Origin: Bacteroides sp.
Lineage (GTDB): Bacteria > Bacteroidota > Bacteroidia > Bacteroidales > Muribaculaceae
Direction of reading: 5' to 3'
Length of the DNA stretch: 64,000 bases
Assembly (NCBI GenBank): GCA_014802325.1
Contig: JAAVCK010000010.1
Location: 124,001 to 188,000 of the forward strand
Part shown: positions 1 to 8,637 of the stretch, piece after piece
Position numbering within the stretch: the first letter of the stretch is position 1
Layout: the number at the start of each line of letters is the position of its first letter
Made by a program: the position numbers and the translations under genes
Notes under the pieces: generated by a model
What the model was told of the DNA's origin: nothing
The model's database searches: none
What the model saw: the letters and a program-made list of their open reading frames with translations, nothing else

Positions 1-35
1 CGGGTAGTAAAAATTAACCCGTTGTATATTATATA

Positions 36-78
36 AACCCTGAATGGATAACTCACTCGCGCTAGTCCATTCAGGGTT
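36..78 (-). terminator. Perfect 13-bp inverted repeat downstream of meaB
   Basis: Arms at 36-48 (AACCCTGAATGGA) and 66-78 pair perfectly around a 17-nt loop. It lies about 48 nt beyond the meaB stop codon on the minus strand, so it is a plausible transcript end. No clean T-run follows on either strand (minus strand continues ttatataatat), so intrinsic termination is uncertain. A second short repeat, CGGGT/ACCCG, sits at 1-21 at the window edge. Confidence 0.45.
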
Positions 79-125
79 GATATTCAGTGGTATTTCTATG
101 TAGCCTTCGTAGGAAAGGTTACACT

Positions 126-1226
126 CTACATTTTATTAAAGTAAGCATCGAGCACATCGCGGGCAGCGGTGAAAGAGCTTTGCTTGTTGGCCAGCACACG
201 CAGTTCCTTCTCACCAAGCATCTGCTCCACCACGGGATTGGAATAGAAGTGATCGCGGAGTCGCTCGTTGATAGTCTCATACATCCAGTAACGGGCTTGC
301 TCCAGACGGCGGCGCTCGAAATATCCGTTTTCCTTCACGAAAGCGAAGTATCGGTCAATCATATCCCACACCTCGGATATACCGAGCTCAAAATATCCGG
401 AATATGTCAGCACCTCGGGCTGCCATCCCGAAGCTGTGGGCGGAAACAGATGCAGCGCACTGCGAAACTGAGCCTGAGCCAGCCGCGCACGGTCGATATT
501 GTCACCGTCGGCCTTGTTGATTACAATACCGTCAGCCATCTCCATGATGCCGCGCTTTATGCCCTGCAATTCATCGCCCGTACCGGCAAGCTGAATGAGC
601 AGGAAGAAATCGACCATAGAGTGTACGGCAGTCTCGCTCTGACCCACACCCACAGTCTCGACAAAGATATTGTCGAATCCGGCCGCCTCACACAACACGA
701 TAGTCTCACGCGTCTTACGTGCCACACCGCCGAGCGAACCCGCCGAAGGGCTGGGACGGATGAATGCCGACGGATGCTGCGACAGTTTCTCCATACGGGT
801 CTTGTCGCCGAGAATACTGCCCTTTGTGCGCTCGCTCGAAGGGTCGATGGCCAGTACAGCCAGTTTACCCCCGTCGCGAAGCACATGGAGCCCGAATACG
901 TCGATCGAGGTGGATTTACCCGCACCCGGCACACCTGTTATACCTATACGCCGCGAATTGCCCGAGTAAGGCAGACACTTTTCGATCACCTCCTGCGCCA
1001 CTGTCTGATGCTGCGGATTAAGGCTCTCTATGAGTGTCACCGCACGCGACAGCACCGAAATATCGCCTTTCAATATGCCCTCCACAAGTTCTCCGGCCGA
1101 GGGCAGGGGCTTGCGGCGCACACGTTTCATATAAGGATTTACCACCGGTGGCTGCTTGTCAGGACCCTGATTCACATTAAGCGAGCGATAGCAGCTGTCA
1201 TTTTCGGGATGTTGTATATTATCCAT
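126..1226 (-). CDS. meaB: Methylmalonyl-CoA mutase-associated GTPase MeaB (G3E family)
   Basis: P-loop GTPase that chaperones adenosylcobalamin-dependent methylmalonyl-CoA mutase in the cytoplasm, protecting and reloading its cofactor in the succinate-propionate pathway. The 366-aa protein has a Walker A motif GVPGAGKST (residues 98-106), a switch region ETVGVGQSE (190-198) and the base-recognition motif NKAD (237-240), all diagnostic of the MeaB/ArgK branch. The length is typical for Bacteroidales, with an N-terminal extension of about 40 residues before the conserved core. The start is an ATG. The mutase genes are not next to it here. It is the last gene of its transcription unit and a hairpin follows the stop. 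Family assignment is firm; the partner is inferred from the family. Confidence 0.95.
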   Translation of the reverse strand: MDNIQHPENDSCYRSLNVNQGPDKQPPVVNPYMKRVRRKPLPSAGELVEGILKGDISVLSRAVTLIESLNPQHQTVAQEVIEKCLPYSGNSRRIGITGVPGAGKSTSIDVFGLHVLRDGGKLAVLAIDPSSERTKGSILGDKTRMEKLSQHPSAFIRPSPSAGSLGGVARKTRETIVLCEAAGFDNIFVETVGVGQSETAVHSMVDFFLLIQLAGTGDELQGIKRGIMEMADGIVINKADGDNIDRARLAQAQFRSALHLFPPTASGWQPEVLTYSGYFELGISEVWDMIDRYFAFVKENGYFERRRLEQARYWMYETINERLRDHFYSNPVVEQMLGEKELRVLANKQSSFTAARDVLDAYFNKM

Positions 1227-1312
1227 TGGAAGAAAGATATTCTAAATAATTACCTATAGTTTATCTGCGGTTGCCGTTACGCGGCAATATCTGTGGCTTT
1301 GAGAACGGATTC

Positions 1313-2383
1313 TTACTCCCCGGTGAGGCGGATCATTTCGGTAGGGTTGACCGGATCGTTGGCTATGATGGTGATACGGGCATTGAGCGGTGACAGGGGT
1401 TTGAGCGCCGATGGATCTACTGTCAACGTAACGCGGGCCGACTTGCCTTTCTTTATCTTTTTGTCAGACAGTTCTATCTTTACAGCAGGGTCAGGACAGG
1501 TTATGCTGCGGATAAGCAGCGGATCGGTGCCTGAATTAGTGATCTTGAACGTATGCACTATCTTCTTGCCTGTGCGGTCGAGCTTCCCCAGATCTATCCG
1601 CTGCTCACTCAGTGTCATGGCCGGACGCTTATCCATCTGCGCGGGTGTGAGCGTCGAAAAGTCTTCCTTGATTATAGCCACTGTCTCCACTTCCACTGCA
1701 TCAGCATCCGGGTCGGGGGCGAGTGTAAACGAGTCGGTTGTGAGACCCCATGCGTCGCTCAGGTCGGAATGCAATATGCAGCTCACCACGAATTGTTCGC
1801 CCGGCGCCACGGTCTTGGGCTCACATATCACATTGATATAGCGCGGCGCACCGGCTATGACCGGATGAAGTGTATCGGCCGACGCATTATATCCTTCGAG
1901 TGATTTCACTGCGGAATGATCCTTTATCACCGGACCGTAGGCCACGGTAGTGCCCCGCAGACGCATCGGGCCTGCCTCGACAGGGTAGCGCGATTTGAGC
2001 GTATTGCTCGCACCTATCACCGTGCCGCGTATCATGAGTGTGGTGCGCGAGCGCTCGGCATCGGTCTCCACATAGATATTTTTCTCAAACTTGCCGGGAC
2101 GGCCTTTAGGATCAAATCCCACGGTGACCACACCGGTATCGCCGGGTGCCACAGGTGCGTGAGAAAACTCAGGGCGCGTGCAGCCGCAGTTGGCGCGCGC
2201 AGCAATTATGGCTAATGGTTCCTGACCATCGTTGACAAACTTAAAGTCGCAGTACACCTTACCGAGATCTTCGTCAAAAGCCCCGAAATCGTGTATCTTC
2301 TCCAGCCAGCGCACCTGAGCCGACGTAACAAATACACCTGCCAGCACTGCCGAAAGTATAAGCACAAAGCGTCGCATGGTCAT
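1313..2383 (-). CDS. Exported DUF1573 protein (two or more Ig-like domains)
   Basis: Secreted or periplasmic 356-aa protein of unknown function. Residues 1-22 form a signal peptide (hydrophobic LILSAVLAGVFV, then TSAQ). A DUF1573 domain follows at about 25-110, with the family hallmarks HDFGAF, a CGC motif after a beta hairpin (ANCGCTRPEF) and FDPKGRPGKF. A second Ig-like DUF1573-related domain fills about 260-356 (IDLGKLDRTGKK... FKITNSG). The middle is beta-rich and unassigned. It lies only 2 bp from the smaller DUF1573 gene upstream, so the two are surely cotranscribed and may be partners or paralogues. Another in-frame ATG lies two codons downstream (2377). No biochemical role is known for this domain. 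Confidence 0.85.
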   Translation of the reverse strand: MTMRRFVLILSAVLAGVFVTSAQVRWLEKIHDFGAFDEDLGKVYCDFKFVNDGQEPLAIIAARANCGCTRPEFSHAPVAPGDTGVVTVGFDPKGRPGKFEKNIYVETDAERSRTTLMIRGTVIGASNTLKSRYPVEAGPMRLRGTTVAYGPVIKDHSAVKSLEGYNASADTLHPVIAGAPRYINVICEPKTVAPGEQFVVSCILHSDLSDAWGLTTDSFTLAPDPDADAVEVETVAIIKEDFSTLTPAQMDKRPAMTLSEQRIDLGKLDRTGKKIVHTFKITNSGTDPLLIRSITCPDPAVKIELSDKKIKKGKSARVTLTVDPSALKPLSPLNARITIIANDPVNPTEMIRLTGE

Positions 2384-2385
2384 CG

Positions 2386-2769
2386 TCAGGGTATTATAGT
2401 GCCTGAGAAAGTAAGTTTCTGTCGGGCGCTACCGGCATTTGTCCTCACCTTGACCACACGCTCAAATTCGCCCGAGCGGCCTCGCGGATCAAAAGTGATG
2501 GAGATCTCGCCGGTCTTACCTGGTTCTATGGGCATCTTGGGATACGAAGGCACGGTGCAACCGCAGCCTCCGTTGGATACCGATACCACCACCAGAGGCT
2601 TGTCGCCCGTGTTGGTAAACTTATATATTGCAGTCACCTTGCCTCCGGCTGCGCGTATAGTACCGAAATCGTGACTTACGGCATCGAATTTTATCTCGGC
2701 TTTTGATTTTGCCTCGACAGCAAAGGCCGCCATGACGACGGCAATGAGGAGAAACAGTATTTTTTTCAT
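2386..2769 (-). CDS. Small exported DUF1573 protein
   Basis: A 127-aa protein with a signal peptide (residues 1-20, ILFLLIAVVMAAFAVEA) and a single DUF1573 domain. The typical motifs are visible: HDFGTIRAAGGKV, YKFTNTGDKPL, the GGCGCTVPSYP cysteine pair and FDPRGRSGEF. The CGC motif is shared with the 356-aa protein encoded 2 bp downstream, which looks like an expanded paralogue. Predicted location is the periplasm or cell surface. It is read in one unit with the upstream aminotransferase gene (38-bp gap). Function unknown; proteins of this kind are abundant in Bacteroidota. Confidence 0.88.
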   Translation of the reverse strand: MKKILFLLIAVVMAAFAVEAKSKAEIKFDAVSHDFGTIRAAGGKVTAIYKFTNTGDKPLVVVSVSNGGCGCTVPSYPKMPIEPGKTGEISITFDPRGRSGEFERVVKVRTNAGSARQKLTFSGTIIP

Positions 2770-2807
2770 CTTACAGCAATTTGTTATTTTAATATTGATT
2801 ATACATC

Positions 2808-3995
2808 TCAGCGGTCCAAAGTGCTCACGGCCTCGCTCAACTGATCGAGCGCGGATATAATTGCGCCACGCGGGGCGGCCACATTGAAGCGCATGAATCC
2901 GTTGCCCTCGGCGCCAAACATCGCACCATCGTTGAGAGCCAGACGCGCTCGATTGACGAAGAGATCCATCAGTCCGTCATGATCCAGCCCGAGCCCACGG
3001 CAATCGAGCCATACCAGAAACGAAGCCTCGGGGATCACAGCCTTGATCACCGGCATGTTTTCCCTGCAATACTTGTCGACCGCATCTATATTGCCCTCGA
3101 TATATTTCAGAGCCTCGTCGAGCCAGTCTTCGGCATTATTATAAGCGGCCATAGTGCCTACTACGGCCATCATCATCGGTTCGCCGAACTCATTTACTTC
3201 CATCCAGTGATAAAACTCGCGGCGCAGCTCCTCGTCGGCTATCACTATCCATGAGCTTGAAAGGCCGGGGATATTGAACGTCTTCGACGGCGCACCGAGT
3301 GCTATACCGGTCTTGCGGGCCTCTTCGCAACTCTCGATATACGGATAGTGGCTGCGCCCGTGGAGCATGAGGTCGCCGTGGATTTCGTCGGATACCACTT
3401 TCACACCATATTCGTGAGCCAACCGGGCCACTGTGGCAAGCGTGTCGCGGCTCCACTGCAGGCCTATAGGGTTGTGGGGATTGCAGAGTATCATCATGGC
3501 CGGACGCTCTTGAGCAAATATCCTTTCAAGGCCTTCGAGATCCATCGAGTAATTATCGTCGGCATCACATACCAGCGGATTCTCCACCACCACACGGCCG
3601 TTACCTTCTATAAGGCGTCTGAACGGATGATACACCGGGGGCTGAATCACTATCTTGTCGCCCTGACGGGTGAAGAAGTTGATGATATAGCCGATGCCTC
3701 TGACCACACCGGGGGTAAACGTGAGCATGTCGCGCGTCACTTTCCACCCGTGGCGACGGTCAAGCCACGAGATAATCGAGTCCCAGTATTCGTCGGGCAC
3801 GGCCGCATAGCCGTATACCGGATGCGACGCACGCTTCAGAAGCGCCTCGGTGATGGATGGATGGGTGGGAAAATCCATATCGGCTATCCACATAGCCCGT
3901 ATATCGTCGCGCCCGAACATAGGCAGAAGTCCGTCGGTCTTCATGCAGCCCGTATGGCAACGGTCTATTTCTCTATCGAAATCATAGCAGTTCAT
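2808..3995 (-). CDS. patB: PatB/MalY-type PLP-dependent C-S lyase (cystathionine beta-lyase)
   Basis: Fold-type I aminotransferase-like enzyme of 395 aa that most likely cleaves cystathionine or related beta-C-S substrates to pyruvate, ammonia and a thiol. Visible motifs are WIADMDFPTHP near the N-terminus, CNPHNPIG (171-178), SDEIHGDL (202-209) and the PLP-binding lysine K238 in GAPSKTFNIPG. The MalY/PatB subclass is indicated by the WIADMDF motif and the HGDL segment. It could also act in methionine synthesis or sulfide release; the substrate cannot be read from sequence. It has its own promoter (4024-4054) and leads the two DUF1573 genes. The start is an ATG. Confidence 0.9.
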   Translation of the reverse strand: MNCYDFDREIDRCHTGCMKTDGLLPMFGRDDIRAMWIADMDFPTHPSITEALLKRASHPVYGYAAVPDEYWDSIISWLDRRHGWKVTRDMLTFTPGVVRGIGYIINFFTRQGDKIVIQPPVYHPFRRLIEGNGRVVVENPLVCDADDNYSMDLEGLERIFAQERPAMMILCNPHNPIGLQWSRDTLATVARLAHEYGVKVVSDEIHGDLMLHGRSHYPYIESCEEARKTGIALGAPSKTFNIPGLSSSWIVIADEELRREFYHWMEVNEFGEPMMMAVVGTMAAYNNAEDWLDEALKYIEGNIDAVDKYCRENMPVIKAVIPEASFLVWLDCRGLGLDHDGLMDLFVNRARLALNDGAMFGAEGNGFMRFNVAAPRGAIISALDQLSEAVSTLDR

Positions 3996-4023
3996 GGTGA
4001 TTCGGAAATTGATTTATGAATCA

Positions 4024-4054
4024 CAAAGGTAATAATTTTTACCTTAATAATCAA
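4024..4054 (-). promoter_or_regulatory. Bacteroidota-type promoter of the patB unit
   Basis: On the minus strand, TTG (4054-4052), 20 nt, then TACCTTTG (4031-4024), matching the TAnnTTTG -7 consensus of Bacteroidota. It lies 29 nt upstream of the patB start codon, giving a leader of roughly 20 nt. Confidence 0.7.
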
Positions 4055-4057
4055 TTT

Positions 4058-5131
4058 TCACTTTTTCTTGGCCGACTGTCCGAGCAGCATCACGGCTGCA
4101 CGCGAAATCAGGCCGTCGGGATGGCGCTGAATATAGCGGAATACACACCAGGGCACATAGATGCCGCTCACGAGCGAGAGCATGCTGTACGCCCACCATG
4201 GAAAGTCGGTATAGTGGCTCAATACCTGCTGACAGAGCACGTTGAGATACCACGACAGAAGGAAGATAATGTAATTGGCGCCACGCAGATGATCGAGCAC
4301 GGTGATGTGACGCTCTTCGAGTATCTTGGCCAGACTGATATTCATGGCTATGCCGCATAGCGAGCACACTACGCTGAAATCAGTATTCTCTGTGAAATAA
4401 AACAGCACCGCCCACGCTGACGCCCAGATGACGAGCACGCGAGGTGACTCCCAGCTGATCGCACGGTCGACAGCTCCACGATAGCGAGCATACACCACTC
4501 CGAGCACGAAATAAAGCGCCAGCCGGCAGGTGTCGCTGAGCGAAAACCATGTCACATGCAGGCAGTCGATCCACGGCAGAGCGCCGTAGGCCACCACAAG
4601 CGCTATATACACCACCGCTTCATTGACCCGGATCTTGCGCGACAGGAGCACTATGCCATACGTCACAACGAGTAGTGTGAAGCTCGTCTGCAAAAACCAG
4701 AAAAACGGTATGACCATGCTGTCGCTCCTCACCATACTCGCTGCAAGACTGCGCCACGACAGTTCCAGCGCATCGTCGGCCACGCCCGACATCATAGCGC
4801 GCGGCACAAACGTCACCAGCGTAAGGGTGATAAACGGTACCATGAGGCGCTTAAGTTTGCCCGACACAAATGCCGTCCAGCTTATTTTACCGCGTCGTAG
4901 CACCGTGGTGTAGCCGAGCAGCAGACCCGATACGAAAATAAACAGCGGCATTCTGAACGAATACATCATACGATATACATAGGTGGTCTTGCCTTGCATA
5001 CCGTCAGGATGCTCATGCATCGAATGTCCCAGCACCACAAGGATTATACCTATAATCTGCAGATAAGCTACAAATTTCAGAAACCCGCCGCCCGAGACCT
5101 CACGCGTGGTAGGAGTGTTGATGTTATCCAT
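4058..5131 (-). CDS. Acyltransferase 3 family membrane protein
   Basis: Integral membrane O-acyltransferase (OafA/WecH-like, 357 aa) expected to acylate a cell-surface sugar or other envelope acceptor in the cytoplasmic membrane. The N-terminal half has the family histidine motif VVLGHSMHEH (residues about 37-46) and the FRMPLFIFVSGLLLGY helix, followed by about nine further hydrophobic segments. The start ATG overlaps the end of the WbqC gene by 8 bp, so the two are translationally linked. The acceptor is unknown; WbqC proteins are found in polysaccharide loci, which suggests surface-glycan modification. This is inference. Confidence 0.85.
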   Translation of the reverse strand: MDNINTPTTREVSGGGFLKFVAYLQIIGIILVVLGHSMHEHPDGMQGKTTYVYRMMYSFRMPLFIFVSGLLLGYTTVLRRGKISWTAFVSGKLKRLMVPFITLTLVTFVPRAMMSGVADDALELSWRSLAASMVRSDSMVIPFFWFLQTSFTLLVVTYGIVLLSRKIRVNEAVVYIALVVAYGALPWIDCLHVTWFSLSDTCRLALYFVLGVVYARYRGAVDRAISWESPRVLVIWASAWAVLFYFTENTDFSVVCSLCGIAMNISLAKILEERHITVLDHLRGANYIIFLLSWYLNVLCQQVLSHYTDFPWWAYSMLSLVSGIYVPWCVFRYIQRHPDGLISRAAVMLLGQSAKKK

Positions 5132-5762
5132 GTGACTGCTTGATCATCTGCTGCAATACGAGTACTGATTCGGGTCCCATGTTGAATATCAGGTCGAGCA
5201 CTGAAAGATGAGGTATAAAGCCCAGACGCCCGGCTCTGACCTGATAGTAGGGCACGGGGGCATACGAAAATCGCGCTTCTTCCGCGAGATAGTCTGCCAC
5301 CCGGCCGCCGATACTTTCGCTCACGGGCGGCGGCAGCATGAGTATGCGTCGTATCTCGGCGTCGATCGAGGAGTCAAGTTCCACCACCGGCTGATTGTCG
5401 GCCACGAGCAGCGGAAGAAACCGTGGAGCGTAATATTCAAAATACGGAGTGCGCCCGTAGGCACTTTCGAGTGCCGTGCGGTGAACGTCGGCCCAATTAC
5501 CGTGATCCGACACTTTTATGTCGCTCCAGCGCGCCTGCGATGCCGACTCGGGCTTGGCCACGGGCACGGTAAGACGGAGCGCCCCGTTGACATCGGCTAT
5601 CACGGTGCGATGCACATCTTTCTGTCGCTTGTCAAAGCGGGCGTCAGATACCACCATCGACTGCCCGAACGAAGCTATGGCAGCGTAATAGTCGATAGTG
5701 CCGCAGTAGCGCGGCGGCACGGCAAGTGTAAGATCAGGATATACTACAAGGCGGTTGCGCAT
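5124..5762 (-). CDS. WbqC-like family protein
   Basis: A 212-aa member of the WbqC family (Pfam WbqC), found in O-antigen loci and widely in Bacteroidota next to lepB; its reaction is not established. Conserved features include the start MRNRLVVYPDLTLAVPPRYC, an ASFGQSMVVSDARFDKRQ segment, the region RWSDIKVSDHGNWADVHRTA and the motif PYFEYY. I place the start at the ATG at 5762. A longer frame from a TTG at 5789 is unlikely, because that TTG is part of the promoter -7 box (5787-5794). The downstream acyltransferase gene overlaps its end. Confidence 0.85.
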   Translation of the reverse strand: MRNRLVVYPDLTLAVPPRYCGTIDYYAAIASFGQSMVVSDARFDKRQKDVHRTVIADVNGALRLTVPVAKPESASQARWSDIKVSDHGNWADVHRTALESAYGRTPYFEYYAPRFLPLLVADNQPVVELDSSIDAEIRRILMLPPPVSESIGGRVADYLAEEARFSYAPVPYYQVRAGRLGFIPHLSVLDLIFNMGPESVLVLQQMIKQSHG

Positions 5763-5786
5763 TATATGCTGGTTATTTATATTGAG

Positions 5787-5817
5787 CAAAGGTAATAATT
5801 AATTCCCGATGCACAAA
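5787..5817 (-). promoter_or_regulatory. Promoter of the WbqC-acyltransferase operon
   Basis: Minus strand: TTTG (5817-5814), 19 nt, TACCTTTG (5794-5787). The -7 box is 25 nt upstream of the ATG at 5762, which fixes the translation start of the WbqC gene downstream of it and rules out the TTG at 5789. Confidence 0.7.
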
Positions 5818-5837
5818 ACCCACCGGCTGCCGCAACC

Positions 5838-6197
5838 TTACTTATTGGCGCTTTTCAGCCGAATCACATTTACGATTATAACCAACAGTGCAAATGCACC
5901 CGCAATCCACAGCAACTGAGCAGCCTCAGTTTTACCCGTATAGTAGTAAGTCAAGGTTCCGGATAGAGTAAGTGCGTAGGGAAAACCTAAATCGAGCAGC
6001 AGATCTTTGAGCGGTTCCGACTGAGGCACTCTGTCTTTCATGTACCATCCTATCAAAAGCCCTGCCACAGCCAACGCAAAGATCGCAACAGCTACATATT
6101 CGAGCACCTCACTCCACATCATACCTATAGTGATAAAAGGAAACACAGCGTCGATAATCACCGAACACAACACCGTAAGAGCATTAGATTTAAACAT
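5838..6197 (-). CDS. Small four-helix membrane protein, unknown function
   Basis: A 119-aa, very hydrophobic protein with four predicted membrane helices at about residues 5-27, 30-49, 67-86 and 91-111, joined by short loops. It has no signal peptide cleavage site and no motif I recognise. It sits between lepB and the WbqC gene but has its own promoter (6222-6252), and a terminator separates it from lepB, so it is a single-gene unit. The ATG start lies 25 nt after the -7 box. It may be lineage-specific. Confidence 0.7.
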   Translation of the reverse strand: MFKSNALTVLCSVIIDAVFPFITIGMMWSEVLEYVAVAIFALAVAGLLIGWYMKDRVPQSEPLKDLLLDLGFPYALTLSGTLTYYYTGKTEAAQLLWIAGAFALLVIIVNVIRLKSANK

Positions 6198-6221
6198 CGT
6201 AGTAAAATTAATAATATTCTA

Positions 6222-6252
6222 CAAAAATATCGATTTTAGACTTGAATTCAAA
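6222..6252 (-). promoter_or_regulatory. Promoter of the 119-aa membrane protein gene
   Basis: Minus strand: TTTG (6252-6249), 19 nt, TATTTTTG (6229-6222). Both boxes match the Bacteroidota consensus and the surrounding DNA is very AT-rich. Confidence 0.7.
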
Positions 6253-6290
6253 ATAAATAATAATAAATATTATAATTAATCTTACTAATT

Positions 6291-6319
6291 AAAAAAGGAC
6301 CTGCAAAAACAGATCCTTT
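6291..6319 (-). terminator. Rho-independent terminator of the leuS...lepB operon
   Basis: AAAGGA-T-CTG / CAG-G-TCCTTT stem (arms 6294-6303 and 6310-6319, one internal mismatch) with a 6-nt loop, followed on the minus strand by TTTTTTAATT. It is about 100 nt after the lepB stop codon. Confidence 0.8.
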
Positions 6320-6421
6320 ATACCTTCAACAAAATTTAATCCCAAAAATCTGGACTTTGCTGAATAGTTACCTCAATAACCCGAATAGTATAAAAAATAT
6401 TTTTCTTTCATTTCAGTCATA

Positions 6422-7891
6422 TCACTTCGACGGGTTGGCGGAAGTGAAGATACGGTTCCAACGCACTTTGTCAAGACCGCCCTTGTCCTTGTCGAAAGAT
6501 ACCAGCACAAGCTCGGGCTTACCTACTATATGGTCTTCGGGCACGAATCCCCAGTAGCGTGAGTCGAGCGAGTTGTCGCGGTTATCGCCCATCATGAAGT
6601 AATAGTCCATGGCAAAGGTATAGCTGTCGGCCGGCTCGCCGTCGATATATACCTTTCCGTCTTTGAAATAAGAGTTGAAGTGACCTTCGTAGTTGCGTAT
6701 GCAGCGGTTGTAGGTGAGCCAGTTATCGTAGGTAAGAGGTATTGTGGCACCTTTCTTTGGAATCCACAGTTCGCCATAGTCGGCTCGGGTCCATGTATCG
6801 GCTATGCCTTCGGGGAAAAGGAAGTCGCCTTCGGGTGCGGGCTGCTTCATAATCTTACCTACGAGGCCTGATGCCTCCATTTCAGCTACCATCTTGTCAG
6901 TCAATGGCGAGAGATATATGGCAGGTACAGACCCGTCAGCATTCACCGTAAAGCCCAGAGCCTCGATACCGGGCAGATCGGCCTGCGTCACGTTGATACG
7001 GTGGCGGTCGTCCTCGCTGATACCCCAGAGGTCAAACTGCGAGTCGGCCAGCGATGACGAGGCCGACTGATAGTAGTAATTAAACTGTGCGTCGGCGGGT
7101 TTCTCAATAGCTTCGCCGTCGATATAAATCACACCGTCGGTGATGCTGATGGTCTCGCCGGGTAGACCTACTGCACGCTTCACATAGTTTTCCCTGCGGT
7201 CGACGGGGCGGTATATGATCTCACCAAACTGCTCGGGATTGCCGTAGACAGTCTCGCGGCCAAACATGCGCAAGAGTGTGTAATAGTCAGGATTCTGCAT
7301 CTTGACAGCCACGGTGTCGCCCGAGGGCACATTAAACACCACAATATCGCCGCGCTCCACACTGCGAAGTCCGGGAAGGCGGTGATACTTCCACTGCGGT
7401 GTCTCGATATAACTCTTGGTATTCAAGATGGGCAGAGTATTCTGCGCCAGAGGGAAGTGGAGCGGTGTCATGGGCACGCGCGGACCGTAGACCATCTTGT
7501 TGACCCACAGATAGTCGCCCACCAGCAGCGACTTTTCAAGCGACGATGAGGGTATCTGATAGTTCTGACCGATAAACGTAAATACAAAATATACCAGCAC
7601 CAACGCATAGACGATAGCGTCGACCCAGCTCATGATGGTACGCACCGCGGCATTCTTTGATTTCTTCCACCAGGTGAAAGGAATGTAGCCGGTGATATAT
7701 ATATCAAAGAGCAGAAACCACCACAGAGCCACCCACCAGTTGCCGAGCCATGCCACCCAAAGAAAGAATATAACCGATACTATACCGAAGCGTATCCAGC
7801 GGCCGGTGGAGTTGTCTTTTACGCGCGCTATGAAATCTGCCTTAAATGATTTCTTACTATTTTCTTCCTTAACGTTATGGTCGGTGGTCAT
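6422..7891 (-). CDS. lepB: Signal peptidase I
   Basis: Membrane-bound serine/lysine peptidase (S26A) that removes signal peptides from exported proteins. The 489-aa protein has three N-terminal hydrophobic helices (about 34-50, 54-70, 88-107). The nucleophile box IPSSSLEKSLL follows, with the likely serine S117, then the general-base box YVKRAVGLPGE with K238, and the C-terminal box GDNRDNSLDSRYWGFVP. It is long compared with E. coli LepB (324 aa) because of large inserts between boxes, as is usual in Bacteroidales. I chose the ATG at 7891 (MTTDHNVKEE); a longer frame to 8065 would run into dapB and encodes unrelated residues. It is the last gene of the dapB-lepB unit. Confidence 0.95.
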   Translation of the reverse strand: MTTDHNVKEENSKKSFKADFIARVKDNSTGRWIRFGIVSVIFFLWVAWLGNWWVALWWFLLFDIYITGYIPFTWWKKSKNAAVRTIMSWVDAIVYALVLVYFVFTFIGQNYQIPSSSLEKSLLVGDYLWVNKMVYGPRVPMTPLHFPLAQNTLPILNTKSYIETPQWKYHRLPGLRSVERGDIVVFNVPSGDTVAVKMQNPDYYTLLRMFGRETVYGNPEQFGEIIYRPVDRRENYVKRAVGLPGETISITDGVIYIDGEAIEKPADAQFNYYYQSASSSLADSQFDLWGISEDDRHRINVTQADLPGIEALGFTVNADGSVPAIYLSPLTDKMVAEMEASGLVGKIMKQPAPEGDFLFPEGIADTWTRADYGELWIPKKGATIPLTYDNWLTYNRCIRNYEGHFNSYFKDGKVYIDGEPADSYTFAMDYYFMMGDNRDNSLDSRYWGFVPEDHIVGKPELVLVSFDKDKGGLDKVRWNRIFTSANPSK

Positions 7892-7911
7892 AATTCTGAC
7901 TGGTATTATTT

Positions 7912-8637
7912 TTACAAAATATTGAGAGAGCGGAGCATCTGAGTGATGGTGAATATGCCTTTGCGGCCCGCTATCCATTCGGCGGCCATCACAGCTCCGA
8001 GGGCAAAGCCGTCGCGCGAGCGGGCATCGTGGGTGATGGATATGGAGTCGACGTCCGAGGTCCACGTCACGGTATGTATGCCGGGCACTTCGCCGCGACG
8101 TTCACACTCCACCGGTATCACTCCGGCGGCCGCTTCATCCTCGCTCCACGCTGTGTAGAGGGGATCTTCATGCATTATCTGCTCAAGAAGGGTGATGGCG
8201 GTGCCCGACGGATGATCGAGTTTGTGGATGTGATGAGTCTCGCTGAGCGAAGGAGTATACTGCGGCAGACTGCTCATCATAGCTGCCAGCCGGCGGTTAA
8301 GCTCCATCATCACGTTGACACCGATAGAAAAGTTAGTGGCGGCAAGCAGAGCTCCGTCGTGAGCGGTCACAAAGTCGTCGACTTCCTGACGGCGGTCATA
8401 CCATCCGGTAGAACCGCACACCACCGGCACTCCGGCCTCTGCAGCCAGCATGATATTACGGGCAGCGGCTGCCGGGCAGGTGAACTCGATGGCAGCCTCG
8501 GCGCTGCGAAACTCATCGGTGGAAAATTTCCATTCCTCGCCGGCCTCTACCACACATACTATCTCGTGGCCGCGCTGAGTGAGAAAGCGCTCTATGGCCT
8601 TTCCCATCTTACCATATCCTATAAGAGCCGTTTTCAT
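7912..8637 (-). CDS. dapB: 4-hydroxy-tetrahydrodipicolinate reductase
   Basis: Cytoplasmic reductase of the lysine/diaminopimelate pathway. It reduces the cyclic product of DapA with NAD(P)H to give tetrahydrodipicolinate for peptidoglycan and lysine. At 241 aa it is of the short Bacteroidota type. The nucleotide-binding motif is GYGKMG (7-12), the loop CGSTGW is the substrate-domain signature, and KLDHPSGTAITL carries the catalytic lysine and the PSGTA substrate motif. Its ATG overlaps the stop of the upstream 174-aa gene by 4 bp, and lepB follows after 20 bp, so the three are cotranscribed. Confidence 0.95.
   Translation of the reverse strand: MKTALIGYGKMGKAIERFLTQRGHEIVCVVEAGEEWKFSTDEFRSAEAAIEFTCPAAAARNIMLAAEAGVPVVCGSTGWYDRRQEVDDFVTAHDGALLAATNFSIGVNVMMELNRRLAAMMSSLPQYTPSLSETHHIHKLDHPSGTAITLLEQIMHEDPLYTAWSEDEAAAGVIPVECERRGEVPGIHTVTWTSDVDSISITHDARSRDGFALGAVMAAEWIAGRKGIFTITQMLRSLNIL

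Noticed and set aside
87-1259. 390-aa plus-strand reading frame opposite meaB
   Set aside because: It is the antisense shadow of meaB, which has intact GTPase motifs; the plus-strand product has no recognisable domain.
1268-1290. Short TTGCCG/CGGCAA hairpin between the DUF1573 gene and meaB
   Set aside because: Only a 6-bp stem and no T-run, so it is too weak to call as a terminator.
7892-8065. N-terminal extension of the lepB frame
   Set aside because: It overlaps the end of dapB and encodes a His/Arg-rich stretch unlike any signal peptidase; the ATG at 7891 gives a normal N-terminus.
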